A stretch of DNA of 64,000 nt from Actinoplanes sp. NBC_00393. GTDB lineage: Bacteria; Actinomycetota; Actinomycetes; Mycobacteriales; Micromonosporaceae. How positions within the stretch are numbered: the first letter of the stretch is position 1; each line of letters opens with the position of its first letter. Location: assembly GCF_036053395.1 (NCBI RefSeq), contig NZ_CP107942.1, positions 5,794,501 to 5,858,500 on the forward strand, given 5' to 3'. The notes below the pieces were generated by a model that saw only the letters and a program-made list of their open reading frames with translations, was not told where the DNA came from and made no database searches. A program made the translations under genes and the position numbers. This document shows positions 25,934-35,034 of this stretch, piece after piece.

Positions 25934-27112
25934 ATGGACTCCACCACGACCTTCACAGGGCTCGGACTCGTGGAGGACGCCCACCAGATCGTGACCGGCA
26001 TCCGCAGCCTGAACTGGGTGGATACCGCGCTCGGGGGTGTCAGTGCATCCCTCGACACGCTGGCCCTGGCGGTCGATCCGCTCGGCACGCTCGCCGCCTG
26101 GGGTGTCGCCTGGCTGATCGAGCACGTGCGGCCACTGCAAGATGCCCTGGACTGGCTGGCCGGCAACCCTGCCGAGGTCGCCGCCCAGGCTGCCGCCTGG
26201 TCCAACGTCGCCGCACTCACCGAGTCCGCGCGCCTCGAGTTCGCCGACCGGCTCCGTGTGGAGGTGGCGGAATGGTACGGAGCGTCGGGCGACGCATACC
26301 GCGCTCACGCGGCCGAGCACCTCAGCATGCTGCAAGGCATCTCTGTCGCGGCGAGCGGCATCTCGTATGCCGTCGAGGGTGCCGGCCTGCTGGTCAGCCT
26401 GGTCCGGGGCATGGTCCGGGATCTGACTGCTCAGTTCGTCGCCACCCTTGCGGTACGCCTCCCGCAATGGCTCGCCGCGGAAGGACTCACGCTCGGGCTC
26501 GCCACGCCGGCGGTCGTCGGCCAGGTCGCCGGGCTGGTGACGACCTGGGTCAACAAGATCCAGCACTTCCTGCGAGCGCTGCTCGACAGCATGCGAAGGC
26601 TCCTTCCCGAAGTCGACCTGCTCAGCAAGACCCTCGGACAGCTTCGTATGCTGGCTGACCGTCTGTCCGGTTCGCACCCGGCCCATCCCTCGAGCCAGGA
26701 TGCCCGGGGTACCGCGAGTGGTGGCGCGGCAGAACCAGACGGTGGTCCCAAGGCGGCGCAGGCGGCAGACAACACTCCGCGGGCATTCGTGGACAACATC
26801 GTCAGTCATCCGACGTCGCTTGCGGGGCAGTCAGCGCAGGACATCGCCGATCGGTTCAATGCCGCCGGATACACCGCTGTCGTCGAGCCGAGCACCAAGA
26901 GAGGCACATCTGGAAACGCCATTCAGGTGCGGATTCACGGCCATCCGGAGATTACGAACATTCAGGTCCATCCAGGTGGAGGGCGGCACACACCGGAGGG
27001 TTCGCCGTACTGGAAAATCTCTACCAGCACTGCCGGCAAGACCTGGGTGATCCCCAAGGACTTCCGGGGGGCGGACCAACTGGGCGGAAATGTGGTGCGC
27101 TATGAAGAATAA
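25934..27112 (+). CDS. WXG-like polymorphic toxin with C-terminal toxin domain
   Basis: The 392-aa product has an N-terminal helical WXG/LXG-type export domain of about 200 residues. A Trp-x-Gly-like turn at EWYGASGDAY follows the first helical hairpin. A hydrophobic segment (about 210-230) and a Ser/Gly/Pro linker (about 245-275) come next. The C-terminal domain of about 115 residues is the probable toxin, containing the conserved blocks SAQDIADRFNAAGYTAVV, VRIHGHPEITNIQVHPGGG and PYWKIS. His, Glu and the His-Pro-Gly-Gly-Gly turn suggest a nuclease-type fold, but I do not assign a family. Start ATG 25934 is chosen because GGAGG lies before it; ATG 25883 in frame would add 17 residues. Its stop overlaps the next gene by 11 bp, the usual toxin/immunity arrangement. 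Confidence 0.8.
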   Translation: MDSTTTFTGLGLVEDAHQIVTGIRSLNWVDTALGGVSASLDTLALAVDPLGTLAAWGVAWLIEHVRPLQDALDWLAGNPAEVAAQAAAWSNVAALTESARLEFADRLRVEVAEWYGASGDAYRAHAAEHLSMLQGISVAASGISYAVEGAGLLVSLVRGMVRDLTAQFVATLAVRLPQWLAAEGLTLGLATPAVVGQVAGLVTTWVNKIQHFLRALLDSMRRLLPEVDLLSKTLGQLRMLADRLSGSHPAHPSSQDARGTASGGAAEPDGGPKAAQAADNTPRAFVDNIVSHPTSLAGQSAQDIADRFNAAGYTAVVEPSTKRGTSGNAIQVRIHGHPEITNIQVHPGGGRHTPEGSPYWKISTSTAGKTWVIPKDFRGADQLGGNVVRYEE

Positions 27113-27806
27113 GTTCATCAAGGTGGATCGGGTGGCGTCCACCGCGGAGGCCAGCGCCCTTGAAGCTCTCGGGGTAGGCATTATCAGTGTCGACCTCGAC
27201 CTGGATGCTCGCTTCAGCGATCAACGGACCGTGACGGCGGACCAGGCAGCTGAAATCCGCGCGACGCTTCGGGGCGCGACATTTGCGGTTGCCATCGATC
27301 TGACCGCCGACCCGGCGGAACTGGTGCACCGCGCGAGGCTTGCCGGGGCGAGTCTGATTCAAGGACTAACGAACGCCGTTCCCCAGTATCCAGTGCGCGC
27401 CGCTCTGCGCGACGCCGGCATCGGGATCGTCTACGCCGGCATCGAGATCTCCCACGACGACGATCCCGGTTGGGTCTTCAGCGCCCAGGACGGCGCCGAA
27501 GACCTCAACGCAGCCTTCTACCAGGTGGACGTCCTTCCCGAGTACCAGGACTCCTGGGCCTTCCTACGCGACCAGTCCCCCGAGTACGAGAACGAGTTCC
27601 AGATCGAGGACCTCGACGAACTCGCCGGCTCCCGTCCCCTCATCGCCGGTCTCGATCTACGACCTGACAATGTCGCGGAGATCGAGCATCGGCTGTCGCG
27701 CGTACGCGGCCTGGTGCTCACCCTGGCTGACCGCGCCGTGCGGACCGACGTACATTTCCGCTCCTTCGCGGAGGCGATCGCCGTGCTGAAAGCGGTTCGC
27801 ACCTGA
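27102..27806 (+). CDS. Putative immunity protein with TrpF-like barrel
   Basis: The 234-aa product overlaps the toxin gene by 11 bp (ATG 27102), the position of an immunity gene. The whole sequence reads like a phosphoribosylanthranilate isomerase (TrpF) barrel: an N-terminal FIKVDRVAS strand/turn where the enzyme has VKICG, then ASALEALGVG, QAAEIRATLRG, LIQGL, and a late GLDLRPDNVAEIE segment that matches the enzyme's Gly/Pro-Asn-Val phosphate loop. The catalytic Cys position is replaced (KVDR), so isomerase activity is unlikely. A dead TIM barrel recruited as antitoxin is unusual. An alternative is an unrelated barrel protein co-transcribed by chance. Confidence 0.65.
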   Translation: MKNKFIKVDRVASTAEASALEALGVGIISVDLDLDARFSDQRTVTADQAAEIRATLRGATFAVAIDLTADPAELVHRARLAGASLIQGLTNAVPQYPVRAALRDAGIGIVYAGIEISHDDDPGWVFSAQDGAEDLNAAFYQVDVLPEYQDSWAFLRDQSPEYENEFQIEDLDELAGSRPLIAGLDLRPDNVAEIEHRLSRVRGLVLTLADRAVRTDVHFRSFAEAIAVLKAVRT

Positions 27807-27907
27807 CTCGGCGCGTTCCTCAAGTGCGGGCATTCACCGCCGATGTTCGCGGCAATCCCGGAAAGATCCTCGGTCGAGCCGGGCCGCATTCGGGAAGGAC
27901 CGTTGCC

Positions 27908-28507
27908 ATGACCCCGCCCTCCGATCGTGGTGTGCCGGTACGCGCTGACCTGTGGAAGCCGGACGACGAACTGCTCAACAGTGTCATCCGCAAGTGCGTC
28001 GACGAGGCGCAGCGGAGTGCGCCCGGCAGCGGCGGCAGCCCGATCCTGGTCGCCGGCGCCCTGGTGCTGACCGCATTCGCGCTCATCGTTGCGACCGGCA
28101 CCGGCAACCTGCTGCTCGCCCTCGGCATCGCTGCCGTTGTCGCGGTCGTGGGCGTCACGTACATCGGTCTCAAGGCGGCGCCGCTCAAAATCAAGCGACT
28201 GGAGACCCTGGCGATGATCGGCGGGCCGGGCAGCCTGCCCGCCGGCTACCTGGTCTACCCGCAGGCGTGGGAGGCCGGCATGCAGGAGTACGTCGCCGGA
28301 GTCTCGGACCGCCACCTGCGGGTCGCCGTCAAACTGTGCCGCGAACACCCCGGCTCGGTCTCCGACCTGCTCGGGATGATCAAGCGGTCGGAGCGGCACG
28401 CCGAACTGCACGTGCACGGCAGGGAGGTCAGTGAGGCCGACGTATTCAAGGCTGCCTCCCGGATGACCAACGAGATCGTCATCCACACGCCGGCCATGAC
28501 TCGCTGA
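27908..28507 (+). CDS. Small membrane protein, unknown
   Basis: The 199-aa product starts at ATG 27908 after GGGAAGGACCG, a good ribosome site; an in-frame GTG at 27824 is less likely. Two adjacent hydrophobic helices lie at about residues 48-85 (SPILVAGALVLTAFALIVA, then LLLALGIAAVVAVVGVTYIG). A soluble C-terminal helical part follows (DRHLRVAVKLCREHPGSVSDLLGMIKRSERHAELH). I do not recognise a family. It ends 12 bp before the stop of the converging HerA-type gene. It may belong to the toxin cluster or be a separate membrane protein. Confidence 0.65.
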   Translation: MTPPSDRGVPVRADLWKPDDELLNSVIRKCVDEAQRSAPGSGGSPILVAGALVLTAFALIVATGTGNLLLALGIAAVVAVVGVTYIGLKAAPLKIKRLETLAMIGGPGSLPAGYLVYPQAWEAGMQEYVAGVSDRHLRVAVKLCREHPGSVSDLLGMIKRSERHAELHVHGREVSEADVFKAASRMTNEIVIHTPAMTR

Positions 28508-28519
28508 CGCTCGCCGCGG

Positions 28520-31500
28520 TCAGGCCCGCCTCATATAGACCTTGCGGGCCTGGACGTGGTCGGGTGTCGAAACGTATGCCTCACCGACGCCGAGTTGTTC
28601 GATCTGCTGGCTGAGGTCCTGCCCGGTGCGGCCGCGGAGATAGTTCGCTACGGTCTTGGAGCTCGGATAGTTCGTACGGAAAATTATCTTTGTCCCGGCG
28701 TTGTCGAGGACCTGTCGACGGAAGTCGTCCACTCCCTGGCTCGCGACGACTACCGACACGCCGTACTTTCTTCCCTCTTTCATCAGCTTCGGCAGCGTGA
28801 CGTCGTTCGCCATGCGATGCGCCTCGTCGAGCACCACCGCGAGTCGCATGCCCGTGTCCTCGGGCCACTTGAACATGTCGCGGTAGACCTTTCGCAGCAG
28901 GAACGCGCCGGCCGCGAGTTGGACCTCCTCAAGCCCGAGACCACTGACGTCGACAATCATTCCGCCTGATGCGGCAGGGTCGAAGACTTCTTCCGCGTCG
29001 TCGCGGAAGAGCCCGAAGTCGGTGAGTGGCCGAAGACGGTCGCGCGCGTTGCGTCCGCGTTCCTGCGCCTCCACCGCTTCCAACGCGGTCCCGAAGTCAG
29101 CGAGTCGGGGCAGTCCTGTCCCGGTCTCGTTGTCTCGCCAACCCAGGGCGTCGTAGCACTGCAGAAGCGCCTTGTAGACGTGGTTGCGCTGGATTTCCCC
29201 GAGCCCACACACGTAGGTCATGACCTCGGCGATCTCCCAGGCTGCGTTGTTGGCTGGTCGAGCGATATCGGCCCGAACCTCGAGCGGGTTGAAGGGAAGG
29301 CCTCGCGAGGCGTCGATGACGGACGCTCCGGCGGGAGGATTGGCGGCCATGTCGCCGTGGAAGTCGAACACGAGTGACGGGAGCCCTTGGACCGCGAAAT
29401 CAGAAATGATCTTTCGCGTGGTGACGGACTTGCCCTGGCCCGGGATTCCGACGATGAAGGCATGCGGGCTGCCCTTGGTGCTGATTCGCCAGGTCGCGGC
29501 GGCGCCGTTCCCGTCATCGCCGAGTGTCACCTCGACCGGATCAGACAGGTTCCGGCGACCCGGCTCGACCTTCACCTCGTCCGGCTCGGATACAGGTTGG
29601 TCGCTGGCTTCCGCGGAGCGCTCCGCAGGGGGTTCGACAGGACGCGGAGCAGGAGGTTCGACAGGACGCGGAGCAGGAGGTTCGGCAGCACGCGGAGCAA
29701 GAGGCTCGGCCGGACGTGGAGCGGGGTCCGATGTGGGCTTGGGAGGCTGCCCCCCATCGGCGGATCTCTCGGTATCCGAAGGCGCGTCGAACACCGCGCT
29801 GAGGCCGACCTCACCAAGCTCCCGAGCGGTGATGACAGACATCGGAATGTCCTGGTAGCGGCTCGGGAATCCTTCATCGCCGCCGAGTGCGATGACGTAG
29901 CCGCGTAGCGAGATCTCCGGATTCTCCAGCTGCTCTTCGATCCGATCGATCCACTTGTGGATGTCGGCGACGCGGCTCCTGTCGATCAGCTGGTGTGCTG
30001 CCGCGCGGTCGGCGTAGTAGTGAAGCAGATTGGTGAGTCGAGCACGCTGCAACTCACCGTCGATGCGCGGCGGGTCGGTGGCGAAGAACCGAGTTGTCAG
30101 CAGCGATCTCGTGTCGGTCAATTGCTCAGCGATGCGGTCAGCCAGGGCCTGCGGAAGCGCTGCCTCCCGCCGTGCCTTGACTTCGACACATTCGATGCGG
30201 AAGGACCGCTGGCCCACCCGTACTAGCAGCATGTCGCATCGCCGGGTGCGATCGTTGCCGGTGCCGGAGCCGAAGATCTCCGGGTGTGCGTCGACCGGGA
30301 TGATGATGGCGCCGTCGAGCTCACCGCGCTTCTGCAGGTGCATGATCAACGCGCCGAGACTGACCGCTTCGCGTGCGAGGTTGTCCTCGCCGAGCAGGCG
30401 CAGGGCGAGACGGCCCGAAACCACCGACAGCGTACGCAACAGGTCGCCGACGCTGGCGTCCAGCGGAGCCAGGTCGATCTCCTTCATAGCGCTGCTCAGG
30501 AGCGCAGCCACCTCGCCGCGGTGAGCGGTCGTGACGGTCAGGCGATCCCCGATGCCCTCGATGAAGTCCGGCGCGTAGTCCAGCAGGTATTGGTCGCGGC
30601 TGCCGGTTTGCAGGGCCTGCTCATACAGGTTGATACCGAGGAAACGATCGACGGTGAGGATCCAGTCGGCCCGCTGATGCAGACGCCGCAGCCTCTCCGC
30701 GTCCACCTGATCGACGGTCACTTCGACGTTGGGCGTCCCGGATCCGAGACCGAGGTGACGAGCGAGCGCCGTCTGGTGGGAGCGATGCACGGTGGACAAG
30801 TCACCGTGCTCGTTGCCCTGCCGAGTGTTCAGCGCTGGCATGATACGCCACCGGCGGGCGTCGTCACCCTCGACGAGGTGCGTCGTGGTCGGCGTCAACA
30901 AGTCCCGGAAGGATGCTGTACGACCACTCGGCTGCGCCGCGTAGCCACGACGAGCGGTGGGCAGGCTCTGGACCACGGCGAGGTGGGCGCCGGCCTCATC
31001 CGAGGCGATCGCTGACATCGATCGGACAGAGAGCGACAACGGAGGCGACAGATGGCTGGCCCGCGAGGTACGCGCGGCGAGCCGCAACGTACGTTGCAAT
31101 TCTTGTACGGCGCTCACCGGCTCGATGAAGGAGGCATGGTCGGTGTACGCCGTCACTTCGAGCCGAGCGCCCTCGATCGCATCATCCTCCTCGTCGGGCA
31201 CTACCAGCGGCCTGATCGCATCCGCGACGACATCGCCCGAGCCAGGGTTGATCGCCAGCAACCGCAGGGCCGCGCCACCGGGATGGCCACGCCGGAACGC
31301 CGAGATTCGCTCGCGCACCAGGCTGGAGGTCGCTCGGACACGGCCCGCGTCCCGGCTCACCCGCAGCGCCTCGCAGATCGCGTCGGCCGCTGCCTCTCGG
31401 GCAGCCTCGTCGATGGGCAGGTACAGCGCGCTGCCGTGGGTCAGCTCGGAGTCGTACAGCATGGGTGTCTCGTCATCGCTCAACACCATGAACGGCAAGT

Positions 31501-33412
31501 TGGCAGGCGTCACCCGTTGCATCAGCTCGACGTCGACACTCGCCGGGCGGGCCGACCGCGGAAGTTCGGTCAGGTCGGACGCCCATGACCGCAGCAGCCG
31601 GTCATGCGCCGCGATCCAGGCGAGCCGCAACGGGTGAAGCGGAAGCAGCACCACACCGACGACCGGACCGGTCGCGGCCCGGGTTCGCACGGTGAGCGTT
31701 TCCATTCGGAGCAGCGCCGAACCCATCTCTGGATTGGCGTCGAGTGCCCGCCGGTAGGTGGCGAGGTATTCCTCAACCTGTTTGTGAAGGTCAGGGCTCC
31801 AGCTCACCGATTCCGCGGTGTCCCGGGGAAAGGCTTCCCCAAACGCGCGAAGAAGTTTGGCTCTCTTGTCCCTGAGGGTTCGGGGCAGCTCCACCGGCAT
31901 TGCCCGAACATCTTCGCTGGTCAGGGGCATGCCCACCTGAGCACGAGCGGAAAGAACGCCACAGATGTCGGCGTCATTGATCGCTCGCTTCTGCACGGCG
32001 ACGAGAAGCTCGGAGACCCGGACCTGCACCACACGCCGGCTACCAAGCCGCAGACCGAAGATCTGGCCCGTGTAGTCCCAGCTCACCGAATCCTCGGTGT
32101 GGTCGTCGAGGCCGCTGAGCGCGGCCCGCACGACTGCCTCGGGCAGCGAGTGAGCGGATGCCGTCCGCGCTGGATCAGCGGGCTGACCCTCGACGATGGC
32201 TACCTCGAACTCCTGGCTATCCACCTCGGCGGGCGAATAATCGGACAGGAGCACGTTGTTGCCGTCCTTGTCCAACCCCTTCAGGTGCACCACGAACTGG
32301 CTGCCGTTGGCAAGGTCATCCTCGGTCGCGCTCACCTTGATGGTGGCACGTCGACGACTGCCGGCCACCGTGGCGGTGCCGATCGGCGCAGTCTCCTCGC
32401 TCCGCAGATCTTCGGGAGGCACCACCTCCAGAAGCCACTTCTCCACCCTGTCGGTCTTGGGCGGATAGGTCGTCCACTTCACGACGACCACGCCCTGAGC
32501 GTCAAGAGGAACCTTGCAAATCAGCTGACCGTGCTCGCCCTTCTCAAGCTTGCTCTGCTTGTCGAGGCTCTGATCAGCTTTCAAGAACGGTTCGAGGCTG
32601 ACCGCGGTCAGATCGGACGCGACATCGTCGGCCATCGGCCACTTGTCGAATGTCAGCGACCCGTCGCGTTCCGTCGCGAGTTTGCGGGTCCACAGGCTCG
32701 GCTTGGACAGCGGCACACCAGCCGTCTCGAGGAACGCACGAAGGAAGGACCGTTCGTCCGATTCACGGACGCCCGCGTCTACCAGCCGCTCGCTGGTGGA
32801 CGCGCTCGGCCGAACCGCGAACGCGATGGCCTTCGCGGCCTTGCTGTTCCTCTCCAGCCGGCTGATGATCGCCGTGCCGTGGTCCGGCACCAATCCCAGT
32901 CGCCACAGCTCACGCCCGACAACCTGTTCAGTCGGGTCCTCGCTGATCGCCGCGAGGAACTCCGACCAGGCGGCGGTTCCCGCCCGTTTCGCGATCAACT
33001 GGCGGAGCAGGACGATCTCATGGGAGACATCCGACCTACGCAAATCCCGCTCAAACTTGGCCGCGGCTTGCTGCATAAGGCTCACCAGCGGCAGGCGGTC
33101 GAACGAGTTGTCCAGCGAACTGGCCGCGTTCCCCTCACCGGCCGGAACCAGGAGAATCAGCGGCTTTTCCTTGCGGTTACGCAGCTCAACCGCGCGGTCT
33201 GAGTCGATGCTGTGGATTCCCGACGGGTTCTTCTCCAGAACGTGCACGTCGGCCATGGGCAGGCTCTTGACCAACAGGTCGGCCAGTTGAGAGGCCATTT
33301 TGAGATCGACGTCGTCGACCCTGGCGCAGTGTCCACGACGAACACCTGCCAGATTCGCGGTAAGCACACCCGCGACGGCCATTTCCAGCGGGTTAGCGTC
33401 ATCGGTGCTCAT
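28520..33412 (-). CDS. 1630-aa HerA/FtsK-type ATPase protein (MAD8-like)
   Basis: The C-terminal third (from about residue 1310) is a HerA/VirB4-type ATPase: Walker A GIPGQGKS near 1323, FDFHGDMA near 1352, and Walker B VVLDEAH near 1545. SQGVDDFRRQVLDNAGTKI and the end VREAYVSTPDH-like sequence follow. In front are about 1200 residues without a clear family, with helical and Rossmann-like stretches. They are followed by a Pro-rich spacer encoded by four 24-bp repeats. The architecture (large N-terminus plus HerA motor) and the operon partners match the ATP-binding protein of methylation-associated defence (MAD8). HerA proteins translocate DNA or assist nucleases; which applies here is unknown. 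The start overlaps the previous gene (ATGA, 33409-33412). Confidence 0.75.
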   Translation of the reverse strand: MSTDDANPLEMAVAGVLTANLAGVRRGHCARVDDVDLKMASQLADLLVKSLPMADVHVLEKNPSGIHSIDSDRAVELRNRKEKPLILLVPAGEGNAASSLDNSFDRLPLVSLMQQAAAKFERDLRRSDVSHEIVLLRQLIAKRAGTAAWSEFLAAISEDPTEQVVGRELWRLGLVPDHGTAIISRLERNSKAAKAIAFAVRPSASTSERLVDAGVRESDERSFLRAFLETAGVPLSKPSLWTRKLATERDGSLTFDKWPMADDVASDLTAVSLEPFLKADQSLDKQSKLEKGEHGQLICKVPLDAQGVVVVKWTTYPPKTDRVEKWLLEVVPPEDLRSEETAPIGTATVAGSRRRATIKVSATEDDLANGSQFVVHLKGLDKDGNNVLLSDYSPAEVDSQEFEVAIVEGQPADPARTASAHSLPEAVVRAALSGLDDHTEDSVSWDYTGQIFGLRLGSRRVVQVRVSELLVAVQKRAINDADICGVLSARAQVGMPLTSEDVRAMPVELPRTLRDKRAKLLRAFGEAFPRDTAESVSWSPDLHKQVEEYLATYRRALDANPEMGSALLRMETLTVRTRAATGPVVGVVLLPLHPLRLAWIAAHDRLLRSWASDLTELPRSARPASVDVELMQRVTPANLPFMVLSDDETPMLYDSELTHGSALYLPIDEAAREAAADAICEALRVSRDAGRVRATSSLVRERISAFRRGHPGGAALRLLAINPGSGDVVADAIRPLVVPDEEDDAIEGARLEVTAYTDHASFIEPVSAVQELQRTLRLAARTSRASHLSPPLSLSVRSMSAIASDEAGAHLAVVQSLPTARRGYAAQPSGRTASFRDLLTPTTTHLVEGDDARRWRIMPALNTRQGNEHGDLSTVHRSHQTALARHLGLGSGTPNVEVTVDQVDAERLRRLHQRADWILTVDRFLGINLYEQALQTGSRDQYLLDYAPDFIEGIGDRLTVTTAHRGEVAALLSSAMKEIDLAPLDASVGDLLRTLSVVSGRLALRLLGEDNLAREAVSLGALIMHLQKRGELDGAIIIPVDAHPEIFGSGTGNDRTRRCDMLLVRVGQRSFRIECVEVKARREAALPQALADRIAEQLTDTRSLLTTRFFATDPPRIDGELQRARLTNLLHYYADRAAAHQLIDRSRVADIHKWIDRIEEQLENPEISLRGYVIALGGDEGFPSRYQDIPMSVITARELGEVGLSAVFDAPSDTERSADGGQPPKPTSDPAPRPAEPLAPRAAEPPAPRPVEPPAPRPVEPPAERSAEASDQPVSEPDEVKVEPGRRNLSDPVEVTLGDDGNGAAATWRISTKGSPHAFIVGIPGQGKSVTTRKIISDFAVQGLPSLVFDFHGDMAANPPAGASVIDASRGLPFNPLEVRADIARPANNAAWEIAEVMTYVCGLGEIQRNHVYKALLQCYDALGWRDNETGTGLPRLADFGTALEAVEAQERGRNARDRLRPLTDFGLFRDDAEEVFDPAASGGMIVDVSGLGLEEVQLAAGAFLLRKVYRDMFKWPEDTGMRLAVVLDEAHRMANDVTLPKLMKEGRKYGVSVVVASQGVDDFRRQVLDNAGTKIIFRTNYPSSKTVANYLRGRTGQDLSQQIEQLGVGEAYVSTPDHVQARKVYMRRA
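29631..29726. repeat. Four tandem 24-bp repeats inside the HerA-type gene
   Basis: The unit GGTTCGACAGGACGCGGAGC plus AGGA starts at 29631, 29655, 29679 and 29703. The first two copies are identical and the last two diverged. On the coding (minus) strand the unit gives an eight-residue Glu-Pro-Pro-Ala-Pro-Arg-Pro repeat, forming the linker before the HerA motor. Such repeats can change copy number by slippage without shifting the frame. Confidence 0.8.
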
Positions 33413-35034
33413 GCCACTGCCTCCCGCGGACGGTTCACAAACTGGGCGCTGAAGTCATCAGAAAGGCTCTGGAAACAGCCGAGGAGCTGCAGTTTTCGGA
33501 CAAAGGCGTCGAGATTCGCTGCCGCGCCGGCACGACCATCCGGGTCGTCGAACATCTTGGGGGGCCGCGCGACGAGAATGCCGAACCTGCGCTCGAGTCG
33601 CTTCAGCACCTCATCGATGGGAAGTTGACTCCTGGTCCGCTTTCCGTCCTCCTCGACGAAGCACAACGCGAGGAGGGCCGTCAGAAGCTCGTCGCTTGGC
33701 GCGTACCGCCAGGACGCACGGCTGCGAACCGCCCCGGACAGGATGCCGTAACTCTTGTTGATGCCACCCGAGGTGTAGAACCAGAGCATCTGGTTCTTCA
33801 AGCCACGTGAACGTAGGCCTTCCACCAGGACGGTCGCGAGTTGGTCAGCGGCGCTCAGTCCGGAGCTACGAACCTCATTGACCAACGCGCGTCCCTCGTC
33901 ACCCGCCTCGGAATCGTCCAAGGCGTTGACGATTCGCTTCAGATGCATGCGCAGGGTCAGTTGCATCTCAGGGTCGTTACGCAACGCGCACGCCTTCTTC
34001 AGCTGCTCCGACGGCGACATCGAGCTCAACGTCGGGGCGTCGTCCAGCAGTTCGATCGACTCGTGCAACGAACGGATCAGGAGTCGATCGGTGAAGAACG
34101 ACCGCATGTTGTCCAGGTCCCGCCGGATGCAGAGGCGGGACAGTTCGTCGGACGGCCCGCCCTTTTCTCGAGTGAAGTCGCAGAAAATCTCCAACGGATT
34201 GTCGGCATCCGCGTTTTCGACATCCTCGCTCACCTCGCCGTGCAGCATCTTCCGGGCAGCTGCACCCAGTCGCAGGGGCATCTGGAACAGCCTGAGCGAC
34301 AGGATCGAGATAAGGAGCGACATGGCCTCCGCCGGCGGCATCTTCGGACCGAAGAAGCGCAACAGCCGCAGGATGTCCGTGCCGATGGGCAGGATCGCTC
34401 CGGGCACCGCGAACCCGTCGTCGCTGCGCTCCCGCTTCGGCGCGATCTTCTGGCTTCCCTCGAACTCCTCCAGGAGGAAGAGCTGCAGCAGACTGTTGAT
34501 GTCGATCTCAGTCTGGCCGTCGTATCCGGGAGTCGCCGACGGCATAGGGCCGACTTCGACACCTCGGCCAAAAACATTCATGAAAATTTGCTTGATTTCA
34601 GCAGTGGGGTTCTCGACCTGGTCGCGCTCCAGTGAGGCGACCATGCTCTTGTACGCCAGATCGTCCGCCTGCCTGTTCCGGATTCGGGTCACCAACCCGG
34701 ACCGGTAAGTGGCGATCGTCAGCGGCTGCATGTAGTCCATCTTCTCGCTGGCGCCGATCTTCATGATCGACGTACGCAACCAGCCATCGAGGAAGTCTCG
34801 GCCGCTGCTGTTGGCGAAGCCGACGAGGCCGTCAGACTTGCTTAATCCATCCAGATAGTGCTGATAGCCGTTCTTGTCCGCCTTGATGGTGGCCTTCCGA
34901 CCCTGCTTCACGGCCATCTCGAGAATGGGCGTCATCATGCGATCGATGTCCACATCGCTCAGCTCGCAGGGCACCATGAGCCAGAAAGCGACACTGTTGA
35001 GATCCGAGAGCTCTTTCGGAATCGCGAAAGTCAT
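33409..35034 (-). CDS. Unknown 541-aa protein of a kinase/HerA operon (MAD7-like)
   Basis: The 541-aa product is soluble and mostly helical with mixed segments (SDLNSVAFWLMVPCELSD, then DIDRMMTPILEMAVKQGRK), and no enzyme signature that I recognise. It overlaps the next gene downstream (ATGA, 33409-33412) and the kinase gene upstream (35031-35034), so it is certainly part of one translationally coupled operon. In methylation-associated defence loci the gene between the kinase MAD6 and the ATPase MAD8 is MAD7, which this matches in order and size. Sequence identity is not checkable here. The Asp-rich N-terminal part could bind the ATPase or nucleic acid. Confidence 0.65.
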   Translation of the reverse strand: MTFAIPKELSDLNSVAFWLMVPCELSDVDIDRMMTPILEMAVKQGRKATIKADKNGYQHYLDGLSKSDGLVGFANSSGRDFLDGWLRTSIMKIGASEKMDYMQPLTIATYRSGLVTRIRNRQADDLAYKSMVASLERDQVENPTAEIKQIFMNVFGRGVEVGPMPSATPGYDGQTEIDINSLLQLFLLEEFEGSQKIAPKRERSDDGFAVPGAILPIGTDILRLLRFFGPKMPPAEAMSLLISILSLRLFQMPLRLGAAARKMLHGEVSEDVENADADNPLEIFCDFTREKGGPSDELSRLCIRRDLDNMRSFFTDRLLIRSLHESIELLDDAPTLSSMSPSEQLKKACALRNDPEMQLTLRMHLKRIVNALDDSEAGDEGRALVNEVRSSGLSAADQLATVLVEGLRSRGLKNQMLWFYTSGGINKSYGILSGAVRSRASWRYAPSDELLTALLALCFVEEDGKRTRSQLPIDEVLKRLERRFGILVARPPKMFDDPDGRAGAAANLDAFVRKLQLLGCFQSLSDDFSAQFVNRPREAVA

